Source: G016234445 sp964438865 (GTDB lineage Bacteria; Chloroflexota; Dehalococcoidia; Tepidiformales; Tepidiformaceae). From it: a DNA stretch of 64,000 nucleotides. The stretch lies in the NCBI GenBank assembly GCA_964438865.1, contig CAYTMI010000013.1, positions 1 to 64,000 on the forward strand, given 5' to 3'. Position numbers and translations under genes: made by a program. Under the pieces are notes generated by a model. That model did not search any database and was not told where the DNA came from. It saw nothing but the letters and a program-made list of their open reading frames with translations. Below are positions 25,281-34,554 of this stretch, one piece after another (the first letter of the stretch is position 1; the number at the start of each line of letters is the position of its first letter).

Positions 25281-25952
25281 CTACATCGAAGGGCCCAAAG
25301 GGGCGACCGCGAACAGGGCGCTGAACTGCTTGCACCAGACGATGGCGCTCGCGAACTTCGAAACGTCAACCCCGGCGGGAATTTCGTAGTTGAAAGAGCC
25401 GTCGGTTGCCTTGAGCTTCCCGAGGTTCAACGCGCCCTCGCCGAATCCTCCGGCGCTGGGGGACAGGTAAACGAACAGGTCCGGGCCGTTGCGGACTGAG
25501 AAGTCCTCAACGCGCAGGACGTAGGTGCCGGGGGACGTCTCGATCAGCAAGGCGGTGCCGCGCCCGAAGTGAAACTCGTCGGCGCCATGGAACTCGCCCG
25601 AGCGGCGCAAGAGCGGCTGGGCGGCGACGGGGGTCATCCCCTGGCGGTCGGCTGCCGTATTCGCAGTCGCTGCCGCGGGCACGGGTTCGGTTGCCAGGGG
25701 GCTGGCCTCCTCGATGTGCGAACGCTCCCAGAGGGGCGACACAAGGTAGTAACCCACGGGCAGCATCACGGCCAAGGCGGGAACTGCGACGACGGCGACC
25801 GCCAGGCGGTGCGCCCAGGCCCAGTGCTGCCACCCGCGGCGAAGGCCGATCGCCAACCCGGCGGCGGCGATCACGATGCTCATGGCCCCGATCGGCCAGC
25901 GGTAGGGATAGAGCGACGATACGAACGATTCAAGGGCGCCGAAGATCTCCAT
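25281..25952 (-). CDS. Membrane-anchored DM13-domain protein
   Basis: A 223-residue protein. ATG 25952 is preceded by GGAGGAT, which overrides longer in-frame starts. Two hydrophobic segments lie near 22-38 and 50-70, followed by an Ala/Pro/Thr linker. A DM13 domain (about 110-220) has SGEFHGADEFHFGRGTA, LRVEDFSVRNGPDLFVYL and the terminal AIVWCKQFSALFAVAPL containing the conserved Cys. DM13 domains are proposed redox or electron-transfer modules on the outer face of the membrane. It is a single-gene unit upstream of recA, with no visible link to it. Confidence 0.8.
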   Translation of the reverse strand: MEIFGALESFVSSLYPYRWPIGAMSIVIAAAGLAIGLRRGWQHWAWAHRLAVAVVAVPALAVMLPVGYYLVSPLWERSHIEEASPLATEPVPAAATANTAADRQGMTPVAAQPLLRRSGEFHGADEFHFGRGTALLIETSPGTYVLRVEDFSVRNGPDLFVYLSPSAGGFGEGALNLGKLKATDGSFNYEIPAGVDVSKFASAIVWCKQFSALFAVAPLGPSM

Positions 25953-26046
25953 GGATGATCCTCCCTCCAAACTCTTCGAGCGATCGTAGCGGCCGCGGCC
26001 CGGCGATGCGTTCAGCGTCTTAACCCGCGTCGCCGCCGCCGCCGGC

Positions 26047-26346
26047 ATGTACGCTCTCCTGGTGACCCGTATCGCCGTCCGCGTTACGCCGCGTGCCTCC
26101 CGCGACGCCATCGAAGGCTTCGATGGCGAAGGGGTCCTGCGTGTGCGCGTCACCGCGCCGCCAGCCGATGGCGCCGCCAACGCCGCGGTCGCGAAACTCC
26201 TTGCCAGTGCCCTCGGCCTTCCGGCGCGCGACGTGGTGCTCGTCAGCGGCGCCACGGCGCGCGCCAAGCTCTTCGAAGTATCGATGGATGCCGATCAGGT
26301 GGCTCTCCGCCTGAGTCAGCCGCCGGGGAAAGCCACGGGCCGATAA
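26047..26346 (+). CDS. DUF167/YggU-family protein
   Basis: A 99-residue protein with the family core: RVTPRASRDAIEGFD, LRVRVTAPPADGAANAAVAK and VLVSGATARAKLFEV. The structure of homologues is known but the biochemical role is not. The ADGxAN motif is the most conserved part and is intact. It converges with the SDR gene across a gap with the small hairpin CCCTT-CGG-AAGGG. Confidence 0.9.
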   Translation: MYALLVTRIAVRVTPRASRDAIEGFDGEGVLRVRVTAPPADGAANAAVAKLLASALGLPARDVVLVSGATARAKLFEVSMDADQVALRLSQPPGKATGR

Positions 26347-26380
26347 TGTCCCTTCGGAAGGGCCCTTCAGGGGCGGCGCC

Positions 26381-27118
26381 TCAGGCCGTCATCCCCCCGT
26401 CGATGATGAACTCCGCGCCGCTCGAATAGCTGCTGTCGTCGCAGCTGAGGAAGAGCGCGAGCTTCGCCACTTCGTCAGCCCGGGCGATCCGGCCGAGCGG
26501 AATCCTCTGCGTCCAGCGCTCGAAGTCTCCGCTCTCGAAGGCCGGGATCTCGTGCAGCATTGGCGTCTCGATGATCCCCGGGTGGATCGAGTTGACGCGG
26601 ATCCCGTAGCGCCCAAGCTCCTTCGCGGCGCTCTTCGTCATCCCGCGGACGGCCCATTTGCTGGCGCCATAGGCGACGGCCCCGGCCGAGTTCTCCATGC
26701 CTGCGATGGAAGAGATGTTGACGATAGCCCCCGATCCGCGCTCCATCATCGGTCGTGCGACTGCCCGCATCCCGAGGAACACGCCGACCTGGTTCACGTT
26801 GATCACGCGCATGTAGTCTTCGAGCGTGGTGTTGGCGATCGTGCCGACTTTGAAGATCCCCGCGTTGTTGATGAGCACGTCGATCCTGCCGTGCAGCCTG
26901 AGGACCTCGGTCACCACCTCGCCCCAGCGTGCCTCGCTGGTCACGTCGTGGTGAAGGTAGGTGCCGCCGCATTCGCGCGCTGTCGCGGCGCCGTCTGCGT
27001 CGAGCACATCCGTTACAACGACAGCCGCCCCCTCCGCGGCGAACAGCCTCGCTTCTGCGGCGCCCTGTCCCCTTGCCCCGCCCGTAATCACCGTGACTTT
27101 CCCGTCGAGCTTGCCCAT
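26381..27118 (-). CDS. Short-chain dehydrogenase/reductase
   Basis: A 245-residue classical SDR. TGGARGQG (about 11-18) binds the dinucleotide. VVTDV supplies the acidic residue that favours NAD over NADP. NNAG lies near 84-87. The catalytic Ser is in NISSIAG and the Tyr/Lys pair in YGASKWAV. The HPGIIETPM loop follows the active site. Closest in style to 3-alpha,20-beta-hydroxysteroid or secondary-alcohol dehydrogenases. The substrate is unknown. ATG 27118 is chosen because the Rossmann fold starts normally five residues later. Confidence 0.88.
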   Translation of the reverse strand: MGKLDGKVTVITGGARGQGAAEARLFAAEGAAVVVTDVLDADGAATARECGGTYLHHDVTSEARWGEVVTEVLRLHGRIDVLINNAGIFKVGTIANTTLEDYMRVINVNQVGVFLGMRAVARPMMERGSGAIVNISSIAGMENSAGAVAYGASKWAVRGMTKSAAKELGRYGIRVNSIHPGIIETPMLHEIPAFESGDFERWTQRIPLGRIARADEVAKLALFLSCDDSSYSSGAEFIIDGGMTA

Positions 27119-27295
27119 GGCGCGTCCCCCGGCGCCAGGATTCCCCGGGCCAAGCCGGGCAGCACCGAAGGACGGAGTATAGCGCCGCCGGGGGCCCGCC
27201 GGAGCGCGCTTTCCCTCTATCGCTCGCACCCGATAGGGTGAATGTCCGCCCGGTGCGCGGCCAGCGTCGCCGGAGCATGCTCAAGGACCGCCCAC

Positions 27296-28681
27296 ATGCC
27301 TGCACCCGACCTCGACACCATCGTTTCGCTCGCCAAGCGCCGCGGCTTCATCTTCCCCTCCGCCGAGATCTACGGCGGCTTCGCCAACACGTACGACTAC
27401 GGCCCATTGGGCGTCGAACTCAAGCGCAACATCCGCGAGACATGGTGGCGCTCCATGGTCCGCGACCGCGACGACGTCGTCGGCCTCGACGCGGCTTTGC
27501 TCACGAACCCGAAGGTCTGGGTTGCCAGCGGCCACGTCGCGAACTTCACCGACCCCCTCGTCGACTGCAAGACCTGCCAGCAGCGCTTCCGTCTCGACCA
27601 CCTCCTCGAAGGCGCCTACCCCGAAGTCGAGAAGCACGCGGAAGGCTACCGCTGCCCCCGCGGCCGGTGCGAATTCACCGAACCCCGCCAGTTCAACATG
27701 ATGTTCCAGACGCAGGTTGGCCCCGTCGCCGATGAGTCGAGCATCGCCTACCTGCCGCCCGAGACCGCCCAGGGCATCTTCATCAACTTCGAAAACGTCG
27801 TCGCGTCCATGCGCCGGAAGCTCCCCTTTGGCATCGCCCAGACGCGCGTCAGCTTCCGCAACGAGATCACCCCCGGCAAGTTCATCTTCCGCACCCTCGA
27901 ATTCGAGCAGATGGAGATGGAGTACTTCGCCATGCCCCCCCGGGACCGCGACAATCCCGCCGAATACCTGGACCTCTACCGCTACTGGGTCAACGAACGG
28001 TTCCAGTGGTACGTCGACAAGGTGGGGATCGACCCCTCGCGCCTGCGACTTCGCGAACACACGAAGGAGGAGCTGTCGCACTACAGCGCCGGCACTACCG
28101 ACGTCGAGTACCTCTTCCCCTGGGGCTGGGGCGAACTCGAGGGCATCGCCAGCCGCACCGACTTCGACCTGCGGTCACACGGCGAGGTCAGCGGCCACCC
28201 GCTCACCTACTTCGACGAGGAGACGAATCAGCACGTCATCCCCTGGGTCGTAGAGCCCGCGGCAGGGCTGACCCGCCTGCTCGCGGTGACGATTCTGGAG
28301 GCTTACAACGAGGAGCCGGACGAAAAGGGCGACAAGCGCGTCGTCCTCAAGTTCCGGCCAAACATCGCGCCGATCAAAGTGGCTGTGCTGCCGCTGTCGA
28401 AGAACGAAGCCCTGCGGCCGACGGCCCGCCGCGTCTTCGACCTTCTCCGGCCGGTCTTCATGGCCCAGTACGACGAAACCCAGTCGATCGGCCGCCGCTA
28501 CCGCCGCCAGGACGAGATCGGCACCCCGCTCTGCGTCACGGTCGACTTTCAGACCGTCGGAGAGAAGGGCGAGGCCGGGGACGACGCGGTCACTATCCGC
28601 GAGCGTGACAGCCAGCAGCAGACGCGCGTCCCGATTAGCGGGCTGCTCGAAGCCGTCGGCGAGCGGCTCCCCGGCTGTTAG
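27296..28681 (+). CDS. glyQS: Glycyl-tRNA synthetase, alpha2 type
   Basis: A 461-residue class II synthetase that charges tRNA-Gly. It contains RRGFIFPSAEIYGGFANTYD, a CxxC-type zinc insertion (CKTCQQ and CPRGRC), RQFNMMFQTQVG, GIFINFENV and FRNEITPGKFIFRTLEFEQM (motif 2). The C-terminal anticodon-binding domain has SIGRRYRRQDEIGTPLCVTVD. ATG 27296 starts the conserved protein. The frame is open for 18 codons more, but these look non-coding. No T-box leader is visible. A small hairpin CTATCG...CGATAG lies 60 bases upstream. Confidence 0.97.
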   Translation: MPAPDLDTIVSLAKRRGFIFPSAEIYGGFANTYDYGPLGVELKRNIRETWWRSMVRDRDDVVGLDAALLTNPKVWVASGHVANFTDPLVDCKTCQQRFRLDHLLEGAYPEVEKHAEGYRCPRGRCEFTEPRQFNMMFQTQVGPVADESSIAYLPPETAQGIFINFENVVASMRRKLPFGIAQTRVSFRNEITPGKFIFRTLEFEQMEMEYFAMPPRDRDNPAEYLDLYRYWVNERFQWYVDKVGIDPSRLRLREHTKEELSHYSAGTTDVEYLFPWGWGELEGIASRTDFDLRSHGEVSGHPLTYFDEETNQHVIPWVVEPAAGLTRLLAVTILEAYNEEPDEKGDKRVVLKFRPNIAPIKVAVLPLSKNEALRPTARRVFDLLRPVFMAQYDETQSIGRRYRRQDEIGTPLCVTVDFQTVGEKGEAGDDAVTIRERDSQQQTRVPISGLLEAVGERLPGC

Positions 28682-28690
28682 CGCGGGGAG

Positions 28691-29002
28691 CTACTTGGCG
28701 GCGTGAACCCCTGCCCCGCGGCAGGCTTTGCCGAACTCCGCGATCGCAATGATCAGCGGGTCGTGGGCTCCGAGGTCGATCTTGCCGAAGTGGTGAGTCA
28801 TCGCTTCGTAGATGTGCTCGCCCGCCTTGTGGATGGCCTCGTCGTCGGCTTCGCGGCTGCGCTGCCCGAACTCCGAGATCGCTTTCACGATCGGCTGATG
28901 GGGGCCGAGGTCCAGCGGCCCGAACTTGTGCGTGAACGCCTCGTAGAGGTGGCCGCTGGCCGTCTTCACCCTGGCTTCGGCATCGGTCGTTGGTGCTGCC
29001 AT
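28691..29002 (-). CDS. Small protein built of two tandem repeats, unknown function
   Basis: A 103-residue soluble protein with AGGAG upstream of ATG 29002. It consists of two copies of a roughly 40-residue unit: HLYEAFTHKFGPLDLGPHQP...AISEFGQ and HIYEAMTHHFGKIDLGAHDP...AIAEFGK. Each copy has H-x-Y-E-A-x-T-H, an L-G-x-H turn and a helix ending EFG. The repeated histidines could bind metal or heme, but that is speculation. No family is recognised. It has its own strong extended -10 promoter, which suggests substantial expression. Confidence 0.75.
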   Translation of the reverse strand: MAAPTTDAEARVKTASGHLYEAFTHKFGPLDLGPHQPIVKAISEFGQRSREADDEAIHKAGEHIYEAMTHHFGKIDLGAHDPLIIAIAEFGKACRGAGVHAAK

Positions 29003-29029
29003 CGCTGACTCCTGAGATTGTTTTCGTCG

Positions 29030-29038
29030 ATTGTAGCA
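29030..29038 (-). promoter_or_regulatory. Extended -10 promoter for the repeat protein
   Basis: On the minus strand TGCTACAAT gives a near-consensus -10 (TACAAT) with the TGn extension. It places transcription start roughly 20 bases before the ATG at 29002. The -35 is weak, as is common with extended -10 promoters. Confidence 0.55.
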
Positions 29039-29125
29039 CTCGCGAAACATGACTGTAACAAAGGTAAAGAACGCTGCTCATCACCTCCCGGCGCGCTACC
29101 ATCCCCCGCCTGAGAGGTGCTCGCC

Positions 29126-30151
29126 ATGCCCAGACTGGAAGTCCGCCCCGTCATCGACGCCGACCGCGCGCCCGTAGCCGGCTTGCTCCGGGAGCGCCAT
29201 ATCCGGGACATGACTCGCGTAGCCGGGCTGACCGCCCCCTTCTCGCGCGAGAAGCCGTGCGAGGTCGCCACGGGCCGGCTGTTCGACAGCCCTCACGCCG
29301 AGGGAGTCGCAGCTGTCCGCAACGGCAGTGTTGTGGGCTACCTCTTCGGCGAACGCATGCTCCTCTCGCCGGCACACGACGCATCCCGCTTCATCGAACC
29401 CCACTCGATCAGCACTTCCGTGCTCGGGCACGCAATCGCGGCCGGGGAAGACGCGGCCACCCTCTACCGCGCGATGTATGCCGCCCTCGCCGGGGCCTGG
29501 GTGCGCGATGGCTTCTTCCTCCACACCACCCACATCGTCCCCGGCGATGCCGAACTGCAGGAAGCGTGGGTCGCGCTCGGTTTCGGCCGGAAGACCACGG
29601 CGGCGGTCCGCCCAACCGGGCCGGTCGATGCGCCACCGGCGACGGGCGGACTCGACATCCACCTGGCGGGACCCGAAGACCTTGAGGTCATCCTCCACTT
29701 GAGCGACGTGCTCAACGCGCACCATGCCGGGCCGCCCATGTTCTGGCCGATCGTCCGCACCGCCGACGTTGCCGCCCGCGAATCGTTCGTTTCGGCGCTT
29801 GCCAACCCCGGCAACCCCCATTTCGTTGCCTATGCCCCGGACGGCCGTCCGCTCGGGATGCAAACCTTCCTCAGCCCGGGATTTACCCCGCCCGTGGCGC
29901 ACGAAGACGGGAAGACCATCTACCTCTTTGAGGGGATCGTCGACACCGATGTCCGCGGCGGTGGCGTGGGCACGCGGCTGCTTGACGAGTCGATGCGTTG
30001 GTGCCGGGAACAGGGATACGAAGCCTGCTGCCTCCACTACGCCAGCGGGAACCCGAGCGGGGCTCCGTTCTGGCAGGGCCACGGCTTCCTCCCGGTCGAG
30101 CACACGATGCAGCGCCGAATCGACGAACGGATTGCGTGGGCGAACCGCTGA
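29126..30151 (+). CDS. Two-domain GNAT acetyltransferase
   Basis: A 341-residue protein; ATG 29126 is preferred over GTG 29117 because GAGAGG lies at a good distance. It has two GNAT-like halves. The N-terminal half (about 5-160) is degenerate. The C-terminal half (about 175-330) has the acetyl-CoA loop in VDTDVRGGGVGTRLLDESM and a following YEACCLHYASGNPSG...FWQGHGF that matches the family end. It likely transfers an acetyl group to an amine of unknown identity. It reads divergently from the repeat protein and converges on the SGNH-like gene. Confidence 0.8.
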   Translation: MPRLEVRPVIDADRAPVAGLLRERHIRDMTRVAGLTAPFSREKPCEVATGRLFDSPHAEGVAAVRNGSVVGYLFGERMLLSPAHDASRFIEPHSISTSVLGHAIAAGEDAATLYRAMYAALAGAWVRDGFFLHTTHIVPGDAELQEAWVALGFGRKTTAAVRPTGPVDAPPATGGLDIHLAGPEDLEVILHLSDVLNAHHAGPPMFWPIVRTADVAARESFVSALANPGNPHFVAYAPDGRPLGMQTFLSPGFTPPVAHEDGKTIYLFEGIVDTDVRGGGVGTRLLDESMRWCREQGYEACCLHYASGNPSGAPFWQGHGFLPVEHTMQRRIDERIAWANR

Positions 30152-30163
30152 GCCTTCGGGAGC

Positions 30164-30955
30164 TCAGGTCCGGGCGGGTTCGCGGTCCCCAGCCGAGGCC
30201 TTGTGGGCGATCGTCCACGCCTCCACCAGCGCCGCGCCTTCTTCGCGCCCCATGTACTGGTGGCCGACAGCGGTCTGCCTGAACCATGCCGGGCTCAGGC
30301 GTTCCTTCAGTTCCTCTTTCGGGATGGCACGGTCGCGCTTCACGTAGGAGACGTGCATCCGCTCACAGGCGGCCTTCAGGTTGGCCGCAATGTACTCGGA
30401 ACGGGCCCTGGAGCGCGCCTGCTGGCGCTTGCCGCGGAGGGGAACGTGCCCCCAGCCGCCGCCCGACGGTCCTCGCACCACCATCACGATGTCTTCGCGG
30501 TGGACCAGCGCGCGCCGCATGCATGTCTCGACGACATTGACCACGTCTTCCGGCGTGAAGTAGGTAGCGCCGCCGCCCACCGCCCGCGTAAGCAGCCGGC
30601 GCCCTGTCTGGAACACCCGAGAGTTCGCCAGCCGTGGATTCTTCCCGACTTTGACGCCGGTTTCGCCCAGCTTCTTCCCGACGCGTCCCAACGCCCGCTC
30701 GAAGCGCAGCGGCAAGGATTCATAGCCGTACCAGAACCAGTTGACCTTGAAAAAGACGACGTCCGGGTCGAATTCGTCCAGCCAGCGGTCGAAGATGTCG
30801 GGGAACTCGGCGCTCGGCCATCCGCGCTTGAGGATCGTCTCCACCGGCTCGCCCGCGGCCTCGGCCAACAGCCGCTCCGCGATCTGGTAGCCCCGTTCTC
30901 CGGCCGGGACGTCCATCTCCGTGTCTTCGCTCGTGCCGACCCGCAGTATCCGCAT
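30164..30955 (-). CDS. SGNH-hydrolase-like protein of unknown substrate
   Basis: A 263-residue soluble protein. The N-terminal strand MRILRVGTSED resembles SGNH block I with Thr in place of Asp. PDVVFFKVNWFWYGYESLP occupies the block III region without the usual G-x-N-D. HQYMGREEGAALVEAW resembles the C-terminal His block. A basic stretch (about 180-190, RGKRQQARSRARS) is unusual. The catalytic Ser and His may be present, but key oxyanion-hole residues differ, so activity is uncertain. It is a stand-alone gene. Confidence 0.5.
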   Translation of the reverse strand: MRILRVGTSEDTEMDVPAGERGYQIAERLLAEAAGEPVETILKRGWPSAEFPDIFDRWLDEFDPDVVFFKVNWFWYGYESLPLRFERALGRVGKKLGETGVKVGKNPRLANSRVFQTGRRLLTRAVGGGATYFTPEDVVNVVETCMRRALVHREDIVMVVRGPSGGGWGHVPLRGKRQQARSRARSEYIAANLKAACERMHVSYVKRDRAIPKEELKERLSPAWFRQTAVGHQYMGREEGAALVEAWTIAHKASAGDREPART

Positions 30956-31001
30956 AGGGGGACTGTACCGCTGGGCCAGCCACGGATCTATGCGCCCCTG
31001 C

Positions 31002-31937
31002 CTAACTGCCGAAGGCCGGGATGACCTCGTCGGCCCAGGCCCGGAGAGCGTCCCAGTCGACTGGCGGCCGGATGGCGATGTTCACTCGGGCGGCCCCGGC
31101 TTCGGCGTAGCGCCCTACGAGGTCGATGGCCTGCGACGGCAACCCGATGACCGCGCCGCGGCTCCGCATGGCCTCTGCCGCGGGCCCCCACGTCTCCCGG
31201 AACTGTTCGTCCACTCGGTCCAGGTGCGCCGGGCTGGCGGCCATGTGGAAGGTCAGGTTCACGTTCCGTTCGATCGCTTTCAGGTCGCGCCCTTCACGTT
31301 CGCACCACTGGTCGAGGATGCCGGACAGCCGGGTGAATTCGGCCGGCGACGTGTAGGGCGTGTTCCAGCCGTCCGCGTGCCGCGCCGCGATCCGCAGGGT
31401 CCGCTTTTCCCCGTTGCCCCCGACCCAGATCCGTGGCCGGGGCTGTACGGGCTTTGGGTTGCAGGCGGCGTTCGTCAGGGTGAAGTACTGTCCGGCGAAG
31501 TCGGAACGGTCGCGGGTGGTCAACAGTCTCACGACCTGGACCCCCTCCTCCAGGATGTCCATACGCTCCTTAATCGGGCGAAAGGGAATCCCGTAGGCGC
31601 GGTACTCGGGCTCGTGCCAGCCGGCGCCAAGCCCGATCTCCAAGCGGCCGCCGCTCAACTGGTCGATGGTGCAGAGAGCGTTCGCGAGCACCGCCGGGTG
31701 CCGGTAGTTCATCCCCAGCACGAGGACGCCGATGCGGACGTTCTGCGTCTCACAGGCCATCGCTGCCATGCACGTCGTCGCTTCGAAGCAACTGCCGTTG
31801 CCGTCTACCGGCGGGGCTTCGTAGAAGTGGTCCCAGACGTCGACCCAGTCGAAGCCGGCTGTGTCCGCCCAGCGCCAGAGGCGGCGGAGTTCCTCCACGT
31901 TGAGGTTCTGTTGGCCGATGTGCAGTCCGAACTTCAT
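31002..31937 (-). CDS. LLM-class (F420/flavin-dependent) oxidoreductase
   Basis: A 311-residue TIM-barrel protein of the luciferase-like family. FGLHIGQQN, DWVDVWDHFYEA, VRIGVLVLGMNYRHPAVLANALCTID, LSGGRLEIGLGAGWHEPEY and PRIWVGGNGEKRTLRIAARHADGWN are family blocks. The GWHEPEY signature and the residues around WDHF favour F420 over FMN, which is inference. The ATG overlaps the stop of the aminopeptidase gene, so they are co-translated. The substrate is unknown. Confidence 0.88.
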   Translation of the reverse strand: MKFGLHIGQQNLNVEELRRLWRWADTAGFDWVDVWDHFYEAPPVDGNGSCFEATTCMAAMACETQNVRIGVLVLGMNYRHPAVLANALCTIDQLSGGRLEIGLGAGWHEPEYRAYGIPFRPIKERMDILEEGVQVVRLLTTRDRSDFAGQYFTLTNAACNPKPVQPRPRIWVGGNGEKRTLRIAARHADGWNTPYTSPAEFTRLSGILDQWCEREGRDLKAIERNVNLTFHMAASPAHLDRVDEQFRETWGPAAEAMRSRGAVIGLPSQAIDLVGRYAEAGAARVNIAIRPPVDWDALRAWADEVIPAFGS

Positions 31938-34492
31938 CTGTTGCCTCCATGCTTCGCTGCCGCGTATGCCCGGCACTTGATCGCCCGCTCCAGCTCGTCG
32001 TTGGCCTCCCGCAGCTTTCGCACCAGCGTGGGAACGTCCCCCACCTTCGCGAGCAACTGCCGTGACCTGTCGAGGGTCGCTTCTTCCACCCGGTAGGCCG
32101 GGAACAGGGCCGCGAAGTAGTCGACCGTGAACTCCTTGTCCTTTGTCCGGAAGATGCCATCGACGGCTTCGAAGAAGCGCTCGACATAAGGTGCAAGGAG
32201 CGCCCGCTGGACGGGCCAGTTGAAGCCGCGCATGGCCGAGCCGGTCAGGTAGAGCGAGCCGTAGCCGTCGCCGTGGATGCGCTCCCACGCTGTCTGCTTC
32301 GCCTCCGCGGCCGGCCTCGATGTCTCCGCCGCGAGCCTTGCCCGTTCCCCGCGGTCGGTCGGGTCGCGGCGAGCTTCCTCCGCCACACGTTCGGACGCGC
32401 CCGGCATCCCGAAGGCGACGAACCGGGTAGCGATGCTCCAGCGCATGTCCTGGTCGATGGTCAGCCCGGGCACCGCTTCGGCGCCGTCCGCGAGCCGCCC
32501 CACCAGCGCCAGGTCGTCCGGCGCGCTGGCGCAGCCGATCAGCGCCCGCGCCCAGATGATGAGCGCGTCCGGCTGGCTGGTGGCCCGCAGTGCCTCCCAG
32601 GTTCCCAAAAAGAGCTTGTGGGACTCCTCCATCCGCCCCTCCTCGGGGACGAACCGGCCCAGCGCCAGGAGCGCCTGGTTTAGCGTTGGCTCGAGGAGTT
32701 CGAAGGCGGGCTCCAGCGGGAGCTTCTCCCGCACCATCTGCAGGTAGTCGACCGAGGTGAACTGCTGGTCCCGCACCATGTTCCAGAGGGTCGACCAGAT
32801 CAACTGCCGGAGGAGGATGTCGTCGATCCGCTCGATGTTCGCCCTGGCCCAGGCCGCAGACTCCTCGTCCAGCGCGACCTTGGCGTAGGCGTGGTCGTTG
32901 TAATTCGGGAAGACCATCTGTGGCCGTTCCATCCCCCGGGCAGCGTCCACATCCCGCGACTCCCCGGCGAGGGCCACCGGCAAGACATCAACCTGCACGC
33001 CGCTGTCGCGCTCCCGGACAAGCCCGACTTCGAAGGTGTGGGGCCGGATCGTCGGGTAGCCGGATGGCGCCGCCTGCGAAACCGTGAGGTTGGTGACCCG
33101 GTCGCCGTCCGCCTCCCAGCGCGCCGAGATCGTGTTCAGCGAGGGCGTTTCCAGCCAGAGCTGCGCCCACGCCTTCAGGTCGCGTCCGCTCCCCGTCTCC
33201 AGCGCCGCGAGGAACTCTGAGAGCGTCGCGTTGTCATATGCGTACTTGCGGAAGTACTCCCGCATCCCTTCGCGGAACCCGTGCATCCCGATCGTCGCCA
33301 CCAGCTGCTTGAGCACGGAAGCGCCCTTGCCATAGGTGATGCCGTCGAAGTTGAGGAACGTCTGGTCGGTGTCGGCCACCGTCCCCGCGATCGGGTGCGT
33401 CGTCACCAGCTGGTCCACCCGGTAGGCCCAGTTCTTGACCGAACCGTTGAAATTCTGCCAGCCGTTCCTAAACCGGGTCGCCGCGTCCATGCACAGGTAC
33501 GACATGTAGGTGGCGAAGCTTTCGTTCAGCCAGAGGTCGTTCCACCAGCGCATGGTCACCAGGTCGCCAAACCACATGTGCGCCATCTCGTGGAGGACGG
33601 TCTCGCAACGGTTTTGACGCTGGTTTTCCGTCGGGGGGTCGCGGAAGACCATGTATTCGTTGTGGGTCACGGCGCCAACGTTCTCCATCGCGCCCGAATT
33701 GAACTCGGGCACGAAGATCTGGTCGTATTTGCCGAAGGGGTAGCTTACCCCGAAGAACTGGCCGAACCAGTCCAGTCCCTGCCGGGTGATCGTGAACAGC
33801 TCTTCCGTATCGAGGTGCTTGACCAGGGACTTGCGGCAGTAGAGGCCCATCGGCACGCCGTTGTGCTCTTCCCTGGCCGCATGGTAGGGCCCCACGATCA
33901 GCGCGAAGAGGTAAGTGCTGAACCGCCTCGTTTCCTCGAATTCGTGCCGCGTCCGTCCGTCCCCGGCGCCGGCCGCCCCCACCTCACGGCTGTTCGCCAC
34001 CACCTCCCACTCTGCAGGCGCCGTCACCGCCAGCCGGTAGGTGCCCTTGATGTCCGGCTGGTCGAAGCAGGGGAAGAGCCGGTGGGCTTCGTAGGGCTCG
34101 AAGTTGCTGTAGAGGTATTCCTCGCCGTCTTCCGGGTCCTTGAACTGGTGGAACCCGTCTCCCTCGTGGTCGTATTCGTTTTCGTAGCGGAGGCGGACCG
34201 TCGTCCTTGGCCGCAGTGCCGCCCCCGAGAGCGTCAGCCGGTAGCCGTCCCACACTGGAGCGGCGGCGATGCCGTTGATTTCGAACAGGTCGATGCGCTT
34301 GCCGCGGTAGTCGAGAAACGTGTCGCCGTCGCCGGAGACATCGAAGGAAATGGTCACGTCGCCACGGTAGGTTTCCGCCCCTCGCTCCAGGTCGAGCGCG
34401 ATCGCATACGCCGGGTTCGACACGCGTTTGGCCCTGGCTTCCGCGTCGTCCTGCGTCAGGATGTCGCGCGCTATGGCACTTTCTACCGTCAC
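31934..34492 (-). CDS. pepN: M1-family aminopeptidase N
   Basis: An 852-residue zinc metallopeptidase that removes N-terminal residues from peptides. GAMEN (267-271) recognises the substrate amino group. HEMAH (301-305) with Glu324 in NESFA binds zinc. ERAP1-like C-terminal helical repeats fill about 500-850. FDQPDIKGTYRL and TMRWWNDLWLNESFATYM are standard. GTG 34492 has GAGGA upstream. There is no signal peptide, so it is probably cytosolic. It overlaps the LLM gene at its end. Confidence 0.96.
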   Translation of the reverse strand: MTVESAIARDILTQDDAEARAKRVSNPAYAIALDLERGAETYRGDVTISFDVSGDGDTFLDYRGKRIDLFEINGIAAAPVWDGYRLTLSGAALRPRTTVRLRYENEYDHEGDGFHQFKDPEDGEEYLYSNFEPYEAHRLFPCFDQPDIKGTYRLAVTAPAEWEVVANSREVGAAGAGDGRTRHEFEETRRFSTYLFALIVGPYHAAREEHNGVPMGLYCRKSLVKHLDTEELFTITRQGLDWFGQFFGVSYPFGKYDQIFVPEFNSGAMENVGAVTHNEYMVFRDPPTENQRQNRCETVLHEMAHMWFGDLVTMRWWNDLWLNESFATYMSYLCMDAATRFRNGWQNFNGSVKNWAYRVDQLVTTHPIAGTVADTDQTFLNFDGITYGKGASVLKQLVATIGMHGFREGMREYFRKYAYDNATLSEFLAALETGSGRDLKAWAQLWLETPSLNTISARWEADGDRVTNLTVSQAAPSGYPTIRPHTFEVGLVRERDSGVQVDVLPVALAGESRDVDAARGMERPQMVFPNYNDHAYAKVALDEESAAWARANIERIDDILLRQLIWSTLWNMVRDQQFTSVDYLQMVREKLPLEPAFELLEPTLNQALLALGRFVPEEGRMEESHKLFLGTWEALRATSQPDALIIWARALIGCASAPDDLALVGRLADGAEAVPGLTIDQDMRWSIATRFVAFGMPGASERVAEEARRDPTDRGERARLAAETSRPAAEAKQTAWERIHGDGYGSLYLTGSAMRGFNWPVQRALLAPYVERFFEAVDGIFRTKDKEFTVDYFAALFPAYRVEEATLDRSRQLLAKVGDVPTLVRKLREANDELERAIKCRAYAAAKHGGNR

Positions 34493-34554
34493 CTGGGTCC
34501 TCGTTTCTGCAATGATGCCGGCGCCAAACGGAGCGCGAATCCCGTGGCGAAAGC

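Noticed and set aside
27119..27295. Looked for a T-box leader ahead of glyQS
   Set aside because: No T-box core sequence or terminator/antiterminator pair is visible; only a 6-bp hairpin is present.
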